Assembly (NCBI RefSeq): GCF_022712295.1
Contig: NZ_JALAGT010000053.1
Coordinates: 1 to 37,458, forward strand
DNA: 37,458 nucleotides
Reading direction: 5' to 3'
Origin: Galactobacter sp.
GTDB lineage: Bacteria > Actinomycetota > Actinomycetes > Actinomycetales > Micrococcaceae
Positions 7,991-15,370 of the stretch are shown piece by piece. Below the pieces are notes generated by a model that saw only the letters and a list, made by a program, of their open reading frames with translations, searched no databases and was not told where the DNA came from. The position numbers and the translations under genes were made by a program. Positions within the stretch are counted from its first letter, which is position 1, and every line of letters starts with the position of its first letter.

Positions 7991-9055
7991 ATGGGCGGGA
8001 TGCAGGCTGACGAGTCATCGTCCGGGGCCGTTTCCCCAGCGCCGCAGGCGCACGCCAGCATGCACGACGTCGCGGTGGCGGCCGGCGTCTCCACCTCCAC
8101 GGTCTCCCGCGCCCTACGCGGTCAGAGCAACGTTCGCCCCGATACCGCTGCTCGGGTCAGGGCCATCGCGGAGGAGCTGGGATTCACGGTCACCGCCAGC
8201 GCCTCCGGGCTGGCCTCGGGCAAGGTCAAGCGCATCGCCGTGCTGCTTGGCTCCCCAGTGAGTGACTGGTTCAGCGGACAGATCCTGGATGCCATCATCA
8301 GGGTGGTGCGCGGTGCCGGATACGACCTGTTGCTGTACCGGGTTCACGGCGCCAAGGAGCGTGAGTCCTTCTTCCGCACCATGCCCGCGCGGCGTAATGC
8401 GGATGCCATGATCGTGGCCTCGTTCCGACTGCAACCGGAGGAGCAGGCCACCCTGGCCCGCATCGGAATCCCAACGGTCTACCTGAACCAGAAGGTGGAG
8501 GGTTATCCGGGGGTCGGCATGGACGACGTCGGCGCCGGCGCAGGGGCGACGCGGCACCTGCTGGATCGGGGCTACCACCGTCTGATCTACCTCAGGGAAC
8601 TCCTGGAACAAGACTTCGTGTGGAGCGCTCAGGACAGGTACACGGGATTCCGTGCAGCGGTGGAGGCCGCGCATGAGGCCGTGGAGGAGAGCGGTGTGGT
8701 GCAGGTGCGGCTCGCCGAGGAATTCCAGGACGACCTGGCCCGTCAGCTGGCCGCCGACGTGGAGAAAACGGGGCGGCCGGTGGGTGTCCTGGCGGAGAAC
8801 GACGCCCTGGCGATGCGGTTGCTGACCGGGCTCCGTCGCAACGGAGTGGACGTCCCCGGCCAGGTGGGCGTGGTGGGATTCGACGGCCAGGACTGGAGCC
8901 TGAGGCTGGGACTCACCACGGTGGTGCAGCCGGTTCAACGGCTCGCTTCTGCAGCCGCTGAGATCGCCCTCCGATTGGCTCGAGACGAGGCCACGGACCA
9001 CGACTCCGAGTGGTTGGAGGTGCCCACGGTGCTCCGCGAATCAGAGAGCACCTGA
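7991..9055 (+). CDS. LacI-family transcriptional regulator
   Basis: A 354-aa sugar-responsive repressor. The DNA-binding helix-turn-helix is at about residues 24-43 (MHDVAVAAGVSTSTVSRALR). The hinge helix and the periplasmic-binding-protein-like sensor domain follow (about 70-350), with typical elements such as IPTVYLNQ, GARHLLDRGY-like ATRHLLDRGY, and GVVGFDGQDW. It is transcribed divergently from the sugar operon and very probably represses it through the operator at 7759-7774. The start is ATG 7991 with AGGAGG at 7974-7979; GTG 7979 overlaps that site and is unlikely, while ATG 8000 is possible. The N-terminus before the helix-turn-helix is about 20 residues longer than usual. Confidence 0.93.
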   Translation: MGGMQADESSSGAVSPAPQAHASMHDVAVAAGVSTSTVSRALRGQSNVRPDTAARVRAIAEELGFTVTASASGLASGKVKRIAVLLGSPVSDWFSGQILDAIIRVVRGAGYDLLLYRVHGAKERESFFRTMPARRNADAMIVASFRLQPEEQATLARIGIPTVYLNQKVEGYPGVGMDDVGAGAGATRHLLDRGYHRLIYLRELLEQDFVWSAQDRYTGFRAAVEAAHEAVEESGVVQVRLAEEFQDDLARQLAADVEKTGRPVGVLAENDALAMRLLTGLRRNGVDVPGQVGVVGFDGQDWSLRLGLTTVVQPVQRLASAAAEIALRLARDEATDHDSEWLEVPTVLRESEST

Positions 9056-9083
9056 AGCCGGTTCAAGCCCAGGCGCAGTGCAA

Positions 9084-9145
9084 AAAACACGGCCCGACGC
9101 CGTGGCGACGGTCCTTGCGGGGCGTCGCCACGGCGTCGGGCGTGT
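9084..9145 (-). terminator. Strong intrinsic terminator between convergent genes
   Basis: A perfect 19-bp stem (9092-9110 with 9123-9141) is followed on the minus strand by TTTTTT (9087-9082). It therefore clearly terminates the ATPase gene, and the stem could also stop transcription from the LacI gene. Confidence 0.9.
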
Positions 9146-9164
9146 GAACTGCTGCGGGTCCGAG

Positions 9165-10274
9165 TCAGACCGCGACGGCGGGTGCCGCGCGGTGCGTATC
9201 GGCCAGACGATCGCCGGAGGCGGTGTCGAAGAGGTGAGCCTGGGACACATCCGGAACCAGCTGTACAACGTCGGTGGGCTTCACCAGCGAACGGCCGCCG
9301 GTACGGGCTTCCAGAGCCACGCTCTGGCCGGCGATCTCGGCATGGGCGTGGATGTAGGCATCGGCGCCCAGCTCCTCGACGAGGTCGGTCGTCGCGGAGA
9401 CGCCCCCTGCGGAGTCGAGGTGCAGATCCTCAGGGCGGATGCCGAACGTCACCTTCTCCCCGGTGAGGCCGGAGGTCTGCTCGGGGGAGAGCGTGATGGC
9501 CGTGTCGCCGAAGTGGAGCACACCGTTCTCCACGGGGAGCTCGACGAGGTTCATGGCGGGGGAGCCCATGAAGCCGGCCACGAACACGTTCTTGGGGGTG
9601 TCGTAGAGGGCACGCGGGGTATCGACCTGCTGCAGCTTGCCCTCGGAGAGCACCGCCACGCGATCACCCATGGTCATGGCCTCCACCTGGTCGTGGGTCA
9701 CGTACACCGTGGTGACGCCCAGCCGGCGGGTCAGGGAGGCGATCTGCGAACGCGTCTGAACACGCAATTTGGCGTCCAGGTTGGACAGCGGCTCGTCCAT
9801 CAGGAAGACCTTGGGGGAGCGGACGATCGCGCGTCCCATGGCCACACGCTGACGCTGACCACCGGACAGGGCCTTGGGCTTGCGCTTGAGGAACTTGGTG
9901 AGGTCGAGCAGCTCCGCTGCCTCTTCGACTCGCTTCTCACGCTCGGCCTTGGGGACCCCCGCGATCTTCAGAGCGAAGCCCATGTTCTCCGCCACCGTCA
10001 TGTGGGGGTACAGGGCGTAGTTCTGGAAGACCATCGCGATATCGCGGTCCTTGGGGGCGGTGTCGGTGACGTCCTTGCCGCCGATCAAGATCTTGCCGGC
10101 GTCGACGGGCTCCAGGCCTGCGAGCATGCGCAGGGTCGTGGACTTACCGCAACCGGAGGGGCCGACGAGAACGAGGAATTCGCCGTCTGCGATTTCCAGG
10201 TCGAAGGAGTCCACAGAGGGGACCAAGGCCCCTGGGTAGACGCGACTTGCTGAGTCAAAAGTGACAGAGGCCAT
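9165..10274 (-). CDS. Sugar ABC transporter ATPase (MsmK/UgpC/MalK-type)
   Basis: A 369-aa ATPase that energises carbohydrate CUT1 importers from the cytoplasmic face. Walker A GPSGCGKST is at 38-46, the Q-loop FQNYALYP near 83-90, the signature LSGGQ at 136-140, Walker B VFLMDEP at 156-162 and the switch His at 194. A MalK-type C-terminal regulatory/TOBE domain follows from about 235. Such ATPases often serve several sugar transporters. The operon at 4.5-7.7 kb lacks an ATPase, so this one probably completes it (inference). It starts 59 bp after otsB on the same strand (ATG 10274, ribosome binding site GGAAGG), so it may be co-transcribed with otsA-otsB. Confidence 0.93.
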   Translation of the reverse strand: MASVTFDSASRVYPGALVPSVDSFDLEIADGEFLVLVGPSGCGKSTTLRMLAGLEPVDAGKILIGGKDVTDTAPKDRDIAMVFQNYALYPHMTVAENMGFALKIAGVPKAEREKRVEEAAELLDLTKFLKRKPKALSGGQRQRVAMGRAIVRSPKVFLMDEPLSNLDAKLRVQTRSQIASLTRRLGVTTVYVTHDQVEAMTMGDRVAVLSEGKLQQVDTPRALYDTPKNVFVAGFMGSPAMNLVELPVENGVLHFGDTAITLSPEQTSGLTGEKVTFGIRPEDLHLDSAGGVSATTDLVEELGADAYIHAHAEIAGQSVALEARTGGRSLVKPTDVVQLVPDVSQAHLFDTASGDRLADTHRAAPAVAV

Positions 10275-10333
10275 GGTTGATCAACCTTCCACGGGCAGGT
10301 ACGTGCCCGACGATCCGTAGTGAACAGGTGTGA

Positions 10334-11122
10334 TCAGTGTCTCACATCGGCGAGCGTTCCGAGTAATACGGCGACGTCACCCGGCCCGTCCACCCGGTAT
10401 TGCGCGGAAGTATCGCCGCCTCCGACCTTCACACCGAGGTCCCCGGAGGCCGGATCGAGCCGCACGAAGGCGTTCTCGTCGGTGCGGTCGTCACCGGCGA
10501 AAACCACCACGTCTGCCTGAGTCGTGGCACGTAGCCAGTCCAACCCCTGGCCCTTGTCCGCAGGCAGCACGCTGATCTCCACGACGTTCTTGCCCAAGGT
10601 GATGTGGACACCATCGCCCAGAGCCTGCATCCGCGTTGTGGCCTCATGGATCAAGCCAGGGATCGCGGCCGGTTCCACCATGCGGGTGTGCAACACCAAG
10701 CCCGCCGGCTTCTCCTCGACCCAGGCGCCGGAGTGGGTCTGCGCCAGGTCCACGAGTTCGAGGTGGGCGGCACCCAGGGTCTCTGCGGCCTCGAGGGAGA
10801 GGTCGGCGGCGAGGTCTGCCGCGCCGTACTCGGCCGGGGCGTAACGTTCCGCCCCATGGCTGCCCACCAGCAGGACCCGTGGGTCGGGGGAGGCGACCTG
10901 TCTCAGGGACGCCAGAGAACGGCCGGAAACCATGGCCACCACGGTGTCCGGCGCCAGAATGAGTTCCTCGATGGCCCGTGCGGAGGCGGGGAGTGCGCGG
11001 GCATCGGCTGGGTCGTCCACGAACGGCGCCAACGTTCCGTCGAAGTCGAGGGCGACCAAGAGACGACGGGCGCGCTTCGTCGCCATCGCACCGTCGCGCA
11101 ATTCCGGGGGCAGACCCGTCAT
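10334..11122 (-). CDS. otsB: Trehalose-6-phosphate phosphatase
   Basis: A 262-aa HAD-superfamily phosphatase that removes phosphate from trehalose 6-phosphate, the second step of OtsAB trehalose synthesis. The catalytic motif DFDGTLAPF is at residues 26-34 with Asp26 as the nucleophile, and the late metal-binding motif FAGDDRTDENAF is near 215-226. Its ATG (11122) overlaps the otsA stop by 4 nt (ATGA), so the two are translationally coupled. Length is normal for the family. Trehalose acts as a compatible solute and stress protectant in this group. Confidence 0.93.
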   Translation of the reverse strand: MTGLPPELRDGAMATKRARRLLVALDFDGTLAPFVDDPADARALPASARAIEELILAPDTVVAMVSGRSLASLRQVASPDPRVLLVGSHGAERYAPAEYGAADLAADLSLEAAETLGAAHLELVDLAQTHSGAWVEEKPAGLVLHTRMVEPAAIPGLIHEATTRMQALGDGVHITLGKNVVEISVLPADKGQGLDWLRATTQADVVVFAGDDRTDENAFVRLDPASGDLGVKVGGGDTSAQYRVDGPGDVAVLLGTLADVRH

Positions 11123-12654
11123 GACCGGCCCTGCTTCCCCGCGTCCTCAGCCGTTGCCGGGCGCGCAGCGCGCGGACGCGCGCCGCCAAGATCGGTTCCG
11201 AGGGATTCCAGGAAGTCCTTGGACCAGCGGTTCACGTCATTCTGTTGCACGGAACGACTCATCAGTCCCATGCGGCGCTTGGCTTCCTTACGTGAGAGAT
11301 TGATGGCCTCCATGATGGCGGCCTTCAAACCGTCGATGTCATGCGGATTCACGATCACGGCCTGCTTGAGCTGATCCGCTGCGCCGGCGAATTCGGACAG
11401 CACCAGCCGTCCGTTGCCGTCCGCGCCGCGCGCCGAGGCATATTCCTTGGCCACCAGGTTCATACCGTCCCGCAACGGGGTCACCAGGAGGATGTCCGCG
11501 GCGAGGTACAGCGCCACCATCTCCTCCACAGGGTAGGAGTGGTGCAGGTAGCGCACCGCAGTGTGGGAGAGCGAGTCGTATTCACCGTTGATCCGGCCAA
11601 CAGTGCCTTCCACCTCCTCCCGCAGCTGCTGGTAGGAATCCACCTTTTCCCTGGACGGGCTGGCGATCTGGATGAGCCCGGCCTGACCCACCTTGACCGC
11701 GCCGTCCTCCAACAATTCCGCGTAGGCCTTGAGGCGGTGACGGATGCCCTTGGTGTAGTCGAGGCGGTCCACACCGAGCAACACCGTCTCCGGGTTACCG
11801 AGTTCGCGGCGAATCTGCGCGGCACGGTCCTGCACCGCCGGATCCTTGGCCAGGTTCTCGATCTTCTCCGCGTCGATGGAGATGGGATGGGTTTCCGCGC
11901 GGGAGATCCGGTCCGATCCGGGCACCTGCACGCCGCCGCGGCGGGGAGTGATCCCGAGGAAGCTGCGGACGGAGTTCAGGAAATTCGCGGTGTCGGAGGC
12001 GCGCTGGAAACCGATCAGGTCCGCTCCGAGCAGGCCCTCGAGGATGCGCTTGCGCCACGGCAATTGCGCAAAGATCTCTGCGGGTGGGAACGGGATGTGG
12101 TCAAAGAAACCGATGGTCAGGTCGGGGCGGGCATCCCTGAGCATCTTGGGCACCAGCTGCAGCTGGTAGTCCTGCACCCACACCGTGGCACCGGGGGCGG
12201 CCACGGCGGCGGTTGCCCGGGCGAAACGGGCGTTGATCTCCCGATAGGCCACCCACCAGGTTCGGTGGAACTCCGGCGGAACGATCACGTCGTGATAGAG
12301 CGGCCACAGCGTGGAGTTGGAGAAGCCCTCGTAGTACAGACGCAATTCGCTGGCGCTCAGCGGGACAGGGACCTGGTGGATGCCGTCCTCATCGAACTCC
12401 TCCAACTTCTCCCCCGGTGCGCCGTGCCAACCCACCCAGGCGCCTCCGGAACGCTGCATGATGGGGGCCAGTGCGGTCACCAGCCCGCCGGGGCTGCGGC
12501 GCCAGCGCAGGGTTCCATCGGCGTCGGTGACGCGATCAACCGGCAGACGGTTGGCTACGACCACGAAGTCGTGTTCACCGGTCCCATCGGGAGCGGAGAC
12601 GTGTGCGGTCCGCGTTGCGCTCGCCGTCGGGGCTGGGTCGGAGGTGGAGTTCAT
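11119..12654 (-). CDS. otsA: Trehalose-6-phosphate synthase
   Basis: A 511-aa GT20 glycosyltransferase joining UDP-glucose (or another NDP-glucose) to glucose 6-phosphate. Recognisable elements in order are VVANRLPVDR, SPGGLVTAL, WVGWHG, VWVQDYQLQLVPKMLR, GFFDHIPFPPAEIF, LLGVDRLDYTKGI and, near the C-terminus, LRDGMNLVAKEY. I chose ATG 12654 (GAAGGTG upstream) because the extra residues of the longer frame (up to 12750) look non-conserved; ATG 12702 is another possibility. The C-terminal 25 residues are basic and Ala-rich. It is the first gene of otsA-otsB(-ATPase). Confidence 0.93.
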   Translation of the reverse strand: MNSTSDPAPTASATRTAHVSAPDGTGEHDFVVVANRLPVDRVTDADGTLRWRRSPGGLVTALAPIMQRSGGAWVGWHGAPGEKLEEFDEDGIHQVPVPLSASELRLYYEGFSNSTLWPLYHDVIVPPEFHRTWWVAYREINARFARATAAVAAPGATVWVQDYQLQLVPKMLRDARPDLTIGFFDHIPFPPAEIFAQLPWRKRILEGLLGADLIGFQRASDTANFLNSVRSFLGITPRRGGVQVPGSDRISRAETHPISIDAEKIENLAKDPAVQDRAAQIRRELGNPETVLLGVDRLDYTKGIRHRLKAYAELLEDGAVKVGQAGLIQIASPSREKVDSYQQLREEVEGTVGRINGEYDSLSHTAVRYLHHSYPVEEMVALYLAADILLVTPLRDGMNLVAKEYASARGADGNGRLVLSEFAGAADQLKQAVIVNPHDIDGLKAAIMEAINLSRKEAKRRMGLMSRSVQQNDVNRWSKDFLESLGTDLGGARPRAARPATAEDAGKQGRS

Positions 12655-12771
12655 CAGTGCACCTTCTCGAATGCTGGAGACGTTGCCAGGTGGCCTGGTC
12701 ATGAGCCTACCCACAACCTGTTGCCTGTCGCACAGCAGACTCTGAGGCAATCACAGTCGGCTCCCGTAAAC

Positions 12772-12787
12772 TGCACTTGAAAGTGCA
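12772..12787. promoter_or_regulatory. Palindrome between otsA and the divergent thioredoxin-fold gene
   Basis: TGCACTT (12772-12778) and AAGTGCA (12781-12787) form a 7-bp inverted repeat with a 2-bp centre, in the 205-bp divergent intergenic region. Its position suits an operator acting on either gene. No convincing -35/-10 pair was found beside it. Confidence 0.35.
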
Positions 12788-12859
12788 ATCAACACGATCG
12801 TTGACGTGTGCCCGCGTAAACCTGACGGGCCGCCACGGCAGTGAGGACCGAACCGACAG

Positions 12860-13813
12860 ATGGCATCCAATAGCCCCCGGCCCAACAAGGCCGAACGCCT
12901 GCAAGCAGCCCGTGAGGCGGCCCGCGCCAAACGCGAAGCCGCTGAGAAGCAACGTCGCCGCAAGGCCGTGCTCGTCCGCTGGTCGGTCGTGGTGATTGTC
13001 ATCGCCATCATCGCCGCGATCGCAGGCATCTATTACTTCAACGTGTACAAGCCCAGCCACCAGAAGGTGGCCACCAGCGGCGCTGTTCCTGCCCACGGTA
13101 ACCAGTACGGCGGTGTGGTGCTCACCGGCCCCAAGGAACTTGCCGACTCCCCGAAGGACACCCCCAAGACGGTAAGCAGCAAGGGGCTGGCCACCGATGC
13201 GAACGACGCGGCGGCCAAGGGACTGATCGGTGAGAACATCGACATCAAGGCCTCCGGGGCGGAGTCCACCTCGGGTAAGCCGAAGATCATCATCTATGCC
13301 GACGTCATCTGCCCGTACTGCAAGCAGTTCGAGGACCAGTACGGCCAGCAGCTGGAGACCTGGTTGGAAGACGGCGACGTCGAGGTCGAGTACCGGATGC
13401 TCGGTTTCCTGGACGGGCAGTCAAGCACCAACTACTCCTCTCGTGGCGCCAACGCGCTCTCCTGCGTGGCTGACCAGTCCCCGGAGAACTACCTTCCCTA
13501 CCTGCAGTCGCTGTTCAACGCTCAGAACCCCAAGGACGCCGGCGGCGAGGGCGTGCAGGAGGGTGGCAAGGGCCTCAGTGACAAGAAGCTTGCCTCGATG
13601 GCAGTGGATGCCGGTGCTCCGGACAGTGTGAAGTCCTGCATCACCGGTGGCGACTACCGCCCCTACGTGAAGTACGGCGTCGGCACCGCCTACAAGGACC
13701 ACGTGCGCGGCACGCCGAGCGTCGTGGTGGATGGCGAGAACTGGGATTCAACCAAGGACACGGACCTCACTGCGTTCGTGCAGGACAAGATCGACGCGGC
13801 CGCGAAGAAGTAA
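12860..13813 (+). CDS. Membrane-anchored DsbA-family thioredoxin-fold protein
   Basis: A 317-aa protein. A basic, Ala/Arg-rich helical stretch (8-36, possibly coiled coil) precedes one membrane segment (about 40-62), so the rest faces outside. The DsbA/Thioredoxin_4 domain carries the redox motif CPYC at 151-154 (ADVICPYCKQF) and the cis-proline loop RGTPSVVV near 282-289. Two further cysteines (SCVADQ and SCITGG) may form a structural disulfide. The role is thiol-disulfide exchange in exported proteins, substrate unknown. No clear ribosome binding site precedes ATG 12860. A paralogue with the same motif follows at 13925. Confidence 0.9.
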   Translation: MASNSPRPNKAERLQAAREAARAKREAAEKQRRRKAVLVRWSVVVIVIAIIAAIAGIYYFNVYKPSHQKVATSGAVPAHGNQYGGVVLTGPKELADSPKDTPKTVSSKGLATDANDAAAKGLIGENIDIKASGAESTSGKPKIIIYADVICPYCKQFEDQYGQQLETWLEDGDVEVEYRMLGFLDGQSSTNYSSRGANALSCVADQSPENYLPYLQSLFNAQNPKDAGGEGVQEGGKGLSDKKLASMAVDAGAPDSVKSCITGGDYRPYVKYGVGTAYKDHVRGTPSVVVDGENWDSTKDTDLTAFVQDKIDAAAKK

Positions 13814-13843
13814 CGCCTTCTCGCAGCGCTGCCCACGGCTCTG

Positions 13844-13889
13844 AGCGCCGGGCCCCGGACCACCACGGTCTGGGGCCCGGCGCTTTTTC
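13844..13889 (+). terminator. Intrinsic terminator
   Basis: GCGCCGGGCCCC (13845-13856) pairs with GGGGCCCGGCGC (13872-13883), extended by an inner GGACC/GGTCT stem, and is followed by TTTTT. It sits between the two DsbA-like genes, so they are probably separate transcripts. Confidence 0.92.
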
Positions 13890-13924
13890 TCCGCGAGCGG
13901 CGCCGTTGTCATAGGCTCGGGGGC

Positions 13925-14770
13925 ATGCGCCGAGCCCTCACACTCTTCACCGCAGTCCTCGCTGGTTCTGCCCTGGCCTTGGCGGGGTGTACCTCGAAGC
14001 TGCAGGCACCGGGGCCCGCGTCGGGCGCCGCGTCGTCGCCCAGTGCCATGCCCGACGGTACGGAGGGGCCGAGCGCCCCTTCCTCCGGATCGTCGGGCAC
14101 CGGCCAGGCCCAGGGCGCCTCCGGCGCCCCGCGCTACGGCACGGAAGCCGGCGGCGTGGTGAGCGCAGAAGAAGACGAACTGGTTCCGCTGGAGGACCTG
14201 CCCGAGCCGGCCGACGCGGCTGACTCCGGGCCGGTGGACGGCAAGGTCAGGGTGATTGTCTATCAGGACCTGATGTGCCCCTACTGCAAACAATTCGACG
14301 ACAACTTCGGTGAAACCTTGGCGAAGTGGGCGGAGGACGGCGACGTGGTGGTGGATCACCGTGTGGTGAGCATCCTGGATGGCATGTCCACGACGCAGTA
14401 CTCCACGCGGGTGGCGGGCGCCATGGCCTGCGTGGCGGATGAGGCACCCTCCTCCTACACGGCGGTGTTGAGGGCTTACTACAAGGCGCAGGGCCCCAAG
14501 GCGGAGGGCGGGCTCGACGTTTCCGAGGGCAGCGCCGGGCTGACGGATCAACAGCTGACCGAACTCGCCGAGGCCCAGGGCGCCCCGGAGTCCGTCGGAA
14601 CGTGTATCCAGGAGCAACGCTTTGCCTCGTGGGTGAAGGCTTCCACGGCCCGCGCGTCGGCGAACGACGTGAGGGCAACCCCCACCGTGCTCGTGGCCGG
14701 GCAGGCATGGGACTCGACGGACACGGACTTCGAGGCCTGGGCGAGGAAGGTCATCGACGCGGAGTCCTGA
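13925..14770 (+). CDS. DsbA-family thioredoxin-fold lipoprotein
   Basis: A 281-aa protein with a lipoprotein signal peptide (MRRALTLFTAVLAGSALALA, lipobox ALAGC, Cys22). A Ser/Gly/Ala-rich disordered linker (about 25-80) leads to a DsbA-like domain with the redox motif CPYC at 118-121 (QDLMCPYCKQF). It has the same paired cysteines (ACVADE, TCIQEQ) and cis-proline loop (RATPTVLV) as its upstream paralogue. It is therefore an extracytoplasmic thiol oxidoreductase attached by lipid rather than by a membrane helix. The shared spacing points to an old local duplication. The ribosome binding site (TCGGGGG) is weak. Confidence 0.9.
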   Translation: MRRALTLFTAVLAGSALALAGCTSKLQAPGPASGAASSPSAMPDGTEGPSAPSSGSSGTGQAQGASGAPRYGTEAGGVVSAEEDELVPLEDLPEPADAADSGPVDGKVRVIVYQDLMCPYCKQFDDNFGETLAKWAEDGDVVVDHRVVSILDGMSTTQYSTRVAGAMACVADEAPSSYTAVLRAYYKAQGPKAEGGLDVSEGSAGLTDQQLTELAEAQGAPESVGTCIQEQRFASWVKASTARASANDVRATPTVLVAGQAWDSTDTDFEAWARKVIDAES

Positions 14771-14870
14771 CCGACGTGGGGCAGATGTGGTGATCGCCGC
14801 ATGGTTTCCGGTTCGGGGGATGGCCGGGCTCTCCGCTAGGATCGTTCGGGGTGCTCCTTGCGCCCTGTTC

Positions 14871-14944
14871 GCCTCCTTAGCTCAGCTGGCCAGAGCACCT
14901 GTTTTGTAACCAGGGGGTCACCGGTTCGAATCCGGTAGGAGGCT
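14871..14944 (+). tRNA. tRNA-Thr (anticodon TGT)
   Basis: The acceptor stem GCCTCCT/AGGAGGC has discriminator T and no encoded CCA. The D-arm is AGCTCAGCTGGCCAGAGC, the anticodon loop TTTGTAA gives TGT, and the T-arm is CCGGTTCGAATCCGG. The anticodon stem CCTGT/CCAGG has a T-C mismatch at its last pair (31-39). A -10-like TAGGAT is at 14837-14842. Confidence 0.94.
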
Positions 14945-14952
14945 CGCACACT

Positions 14953-14990
14953 GCGGCCCGGAATCCATGCGGATTCCGGGCCGCTTCGCT
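14953..14990 (+). terminator. Terminator of tRNA-Thr
   Basis: A perfect 14-bp stem (14953-14966 with 14971-14984) and a 4-nt loop, followed by TTCGCTGTT. It begins 8 nt after the tRNA. Confidence 0.75.
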
Positions 14991-15009
14991 GTTGTCCTGA
15001 ATACCGCTA

Positions 15010-15073
15010 CACACGCGTCGGTGCGCCAGCACACGCTTCGGTGTGGGTGGGCGGATCGGCACCGACGCGTGTG
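15010..15073. repeat. Nested inverted repeat between two tRNA genes
   Basis: CACACGCGTCGGTGC (15010-15024) is repeated inverted at 15059-15073 (15 bp, perfect). Between them lies a smaller CACAC/GTGTG hairpin with a GCTTCG loop (15030-15045) whose sequence resembles the outer arm. It follows the tRNA-Thr terminator and has no T-run, so it looks like a structured repeat rather than a simple terminator. Confidence 0.6.
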
Positions 15074-15130
15074 CTTCTGCGCCGACATTTGTGCCTGACC
15101 GAGACGTGGTGCGAACCACCTACCCCCGAT

Positions 15131-15159
15131 TTGGTTCACCGCAGGGGCTCGGGTAGAGT
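15131..15159 (+). promoter_or_regulatory. Putative promoter of tRNA-Val
   Basis: TTGGTT (15131-15136) and TAGAGT (15154-15159) are 17 bp apart, ending 37 bp before the mature tRNA. The -10 is identical to that before tRNA-Pro. Confidence 0.45.
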
Positions 15160-15196
15160 TATCGAGTGCTCAGAGCGCTGCTTCGGGTGCAAATAT

Positions 15197-15273
15197 GGAT
15201 CTTTAGCTCAGCTGGTTAGAGCGTTCGCTTCACACGCGAGAGGTCGCTGGTTCGAGTCCAGTAAGATCCACCA
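15197..15273 (+). tRNA. tRNA-Val (anticodon CAC)
   Basis: A 77-nt cloverleaf. The acceptor stem is GGATCTT/AAGATCC with discriminator A and an encoded CCA. The anticodon stem TTCGC/GCGAG closes loop TTCACAC, giving anticodon CAC. The T-arm is CTGGTTCGAGTCCAG. Confidence 0.94.
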
Positions 15274-15276
15274 AAA

Positions 15277-15312
15277 AAGAAGGCTCCGCCCATTCGGACG
15301 GGGCCTTCTTCG
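15277..15312 (+). terminator. Terminator shared by tRNA-Val and the convergent protease gene
   Basis: GAAGGC (15279-15284) pairs with GCCTTC (15303-15308), extended inward by a TCCG/CGGG helix. It is followed by TTCGTT on the plus strand and, on the minus strand, by TTTTTT from 15278-15273, so it can work in both directions. Confidence 0.8.
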
Positions 15313-15370
15313 TTCTCCCAAGTGCCCGAATTCCGGTCGCCTTGGTCCCCGCACCGGGCACGGCCCGGCG

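Noticed and set aside
9084..9145. The hairpin starting GCCCGACG considered as a fourth copy of the dispersed element
   Set aside because: It shares only about 8 nt at the ends and has a normal terminator stem plus a T-run, so it is better called an ordinary terminator.
11341..12780. A 479-aa plus-strand frame over otsA
   Set aside because: otsA has unmistakable GT20 motifs in the opposite direction; this frame has none.
12801..12830. TTGACG considered as the -35 of the DsbA-like gene
   Set aside because: No acceptable -10 lies 16-19 bp downstream, so I did not annotate a promoter there.
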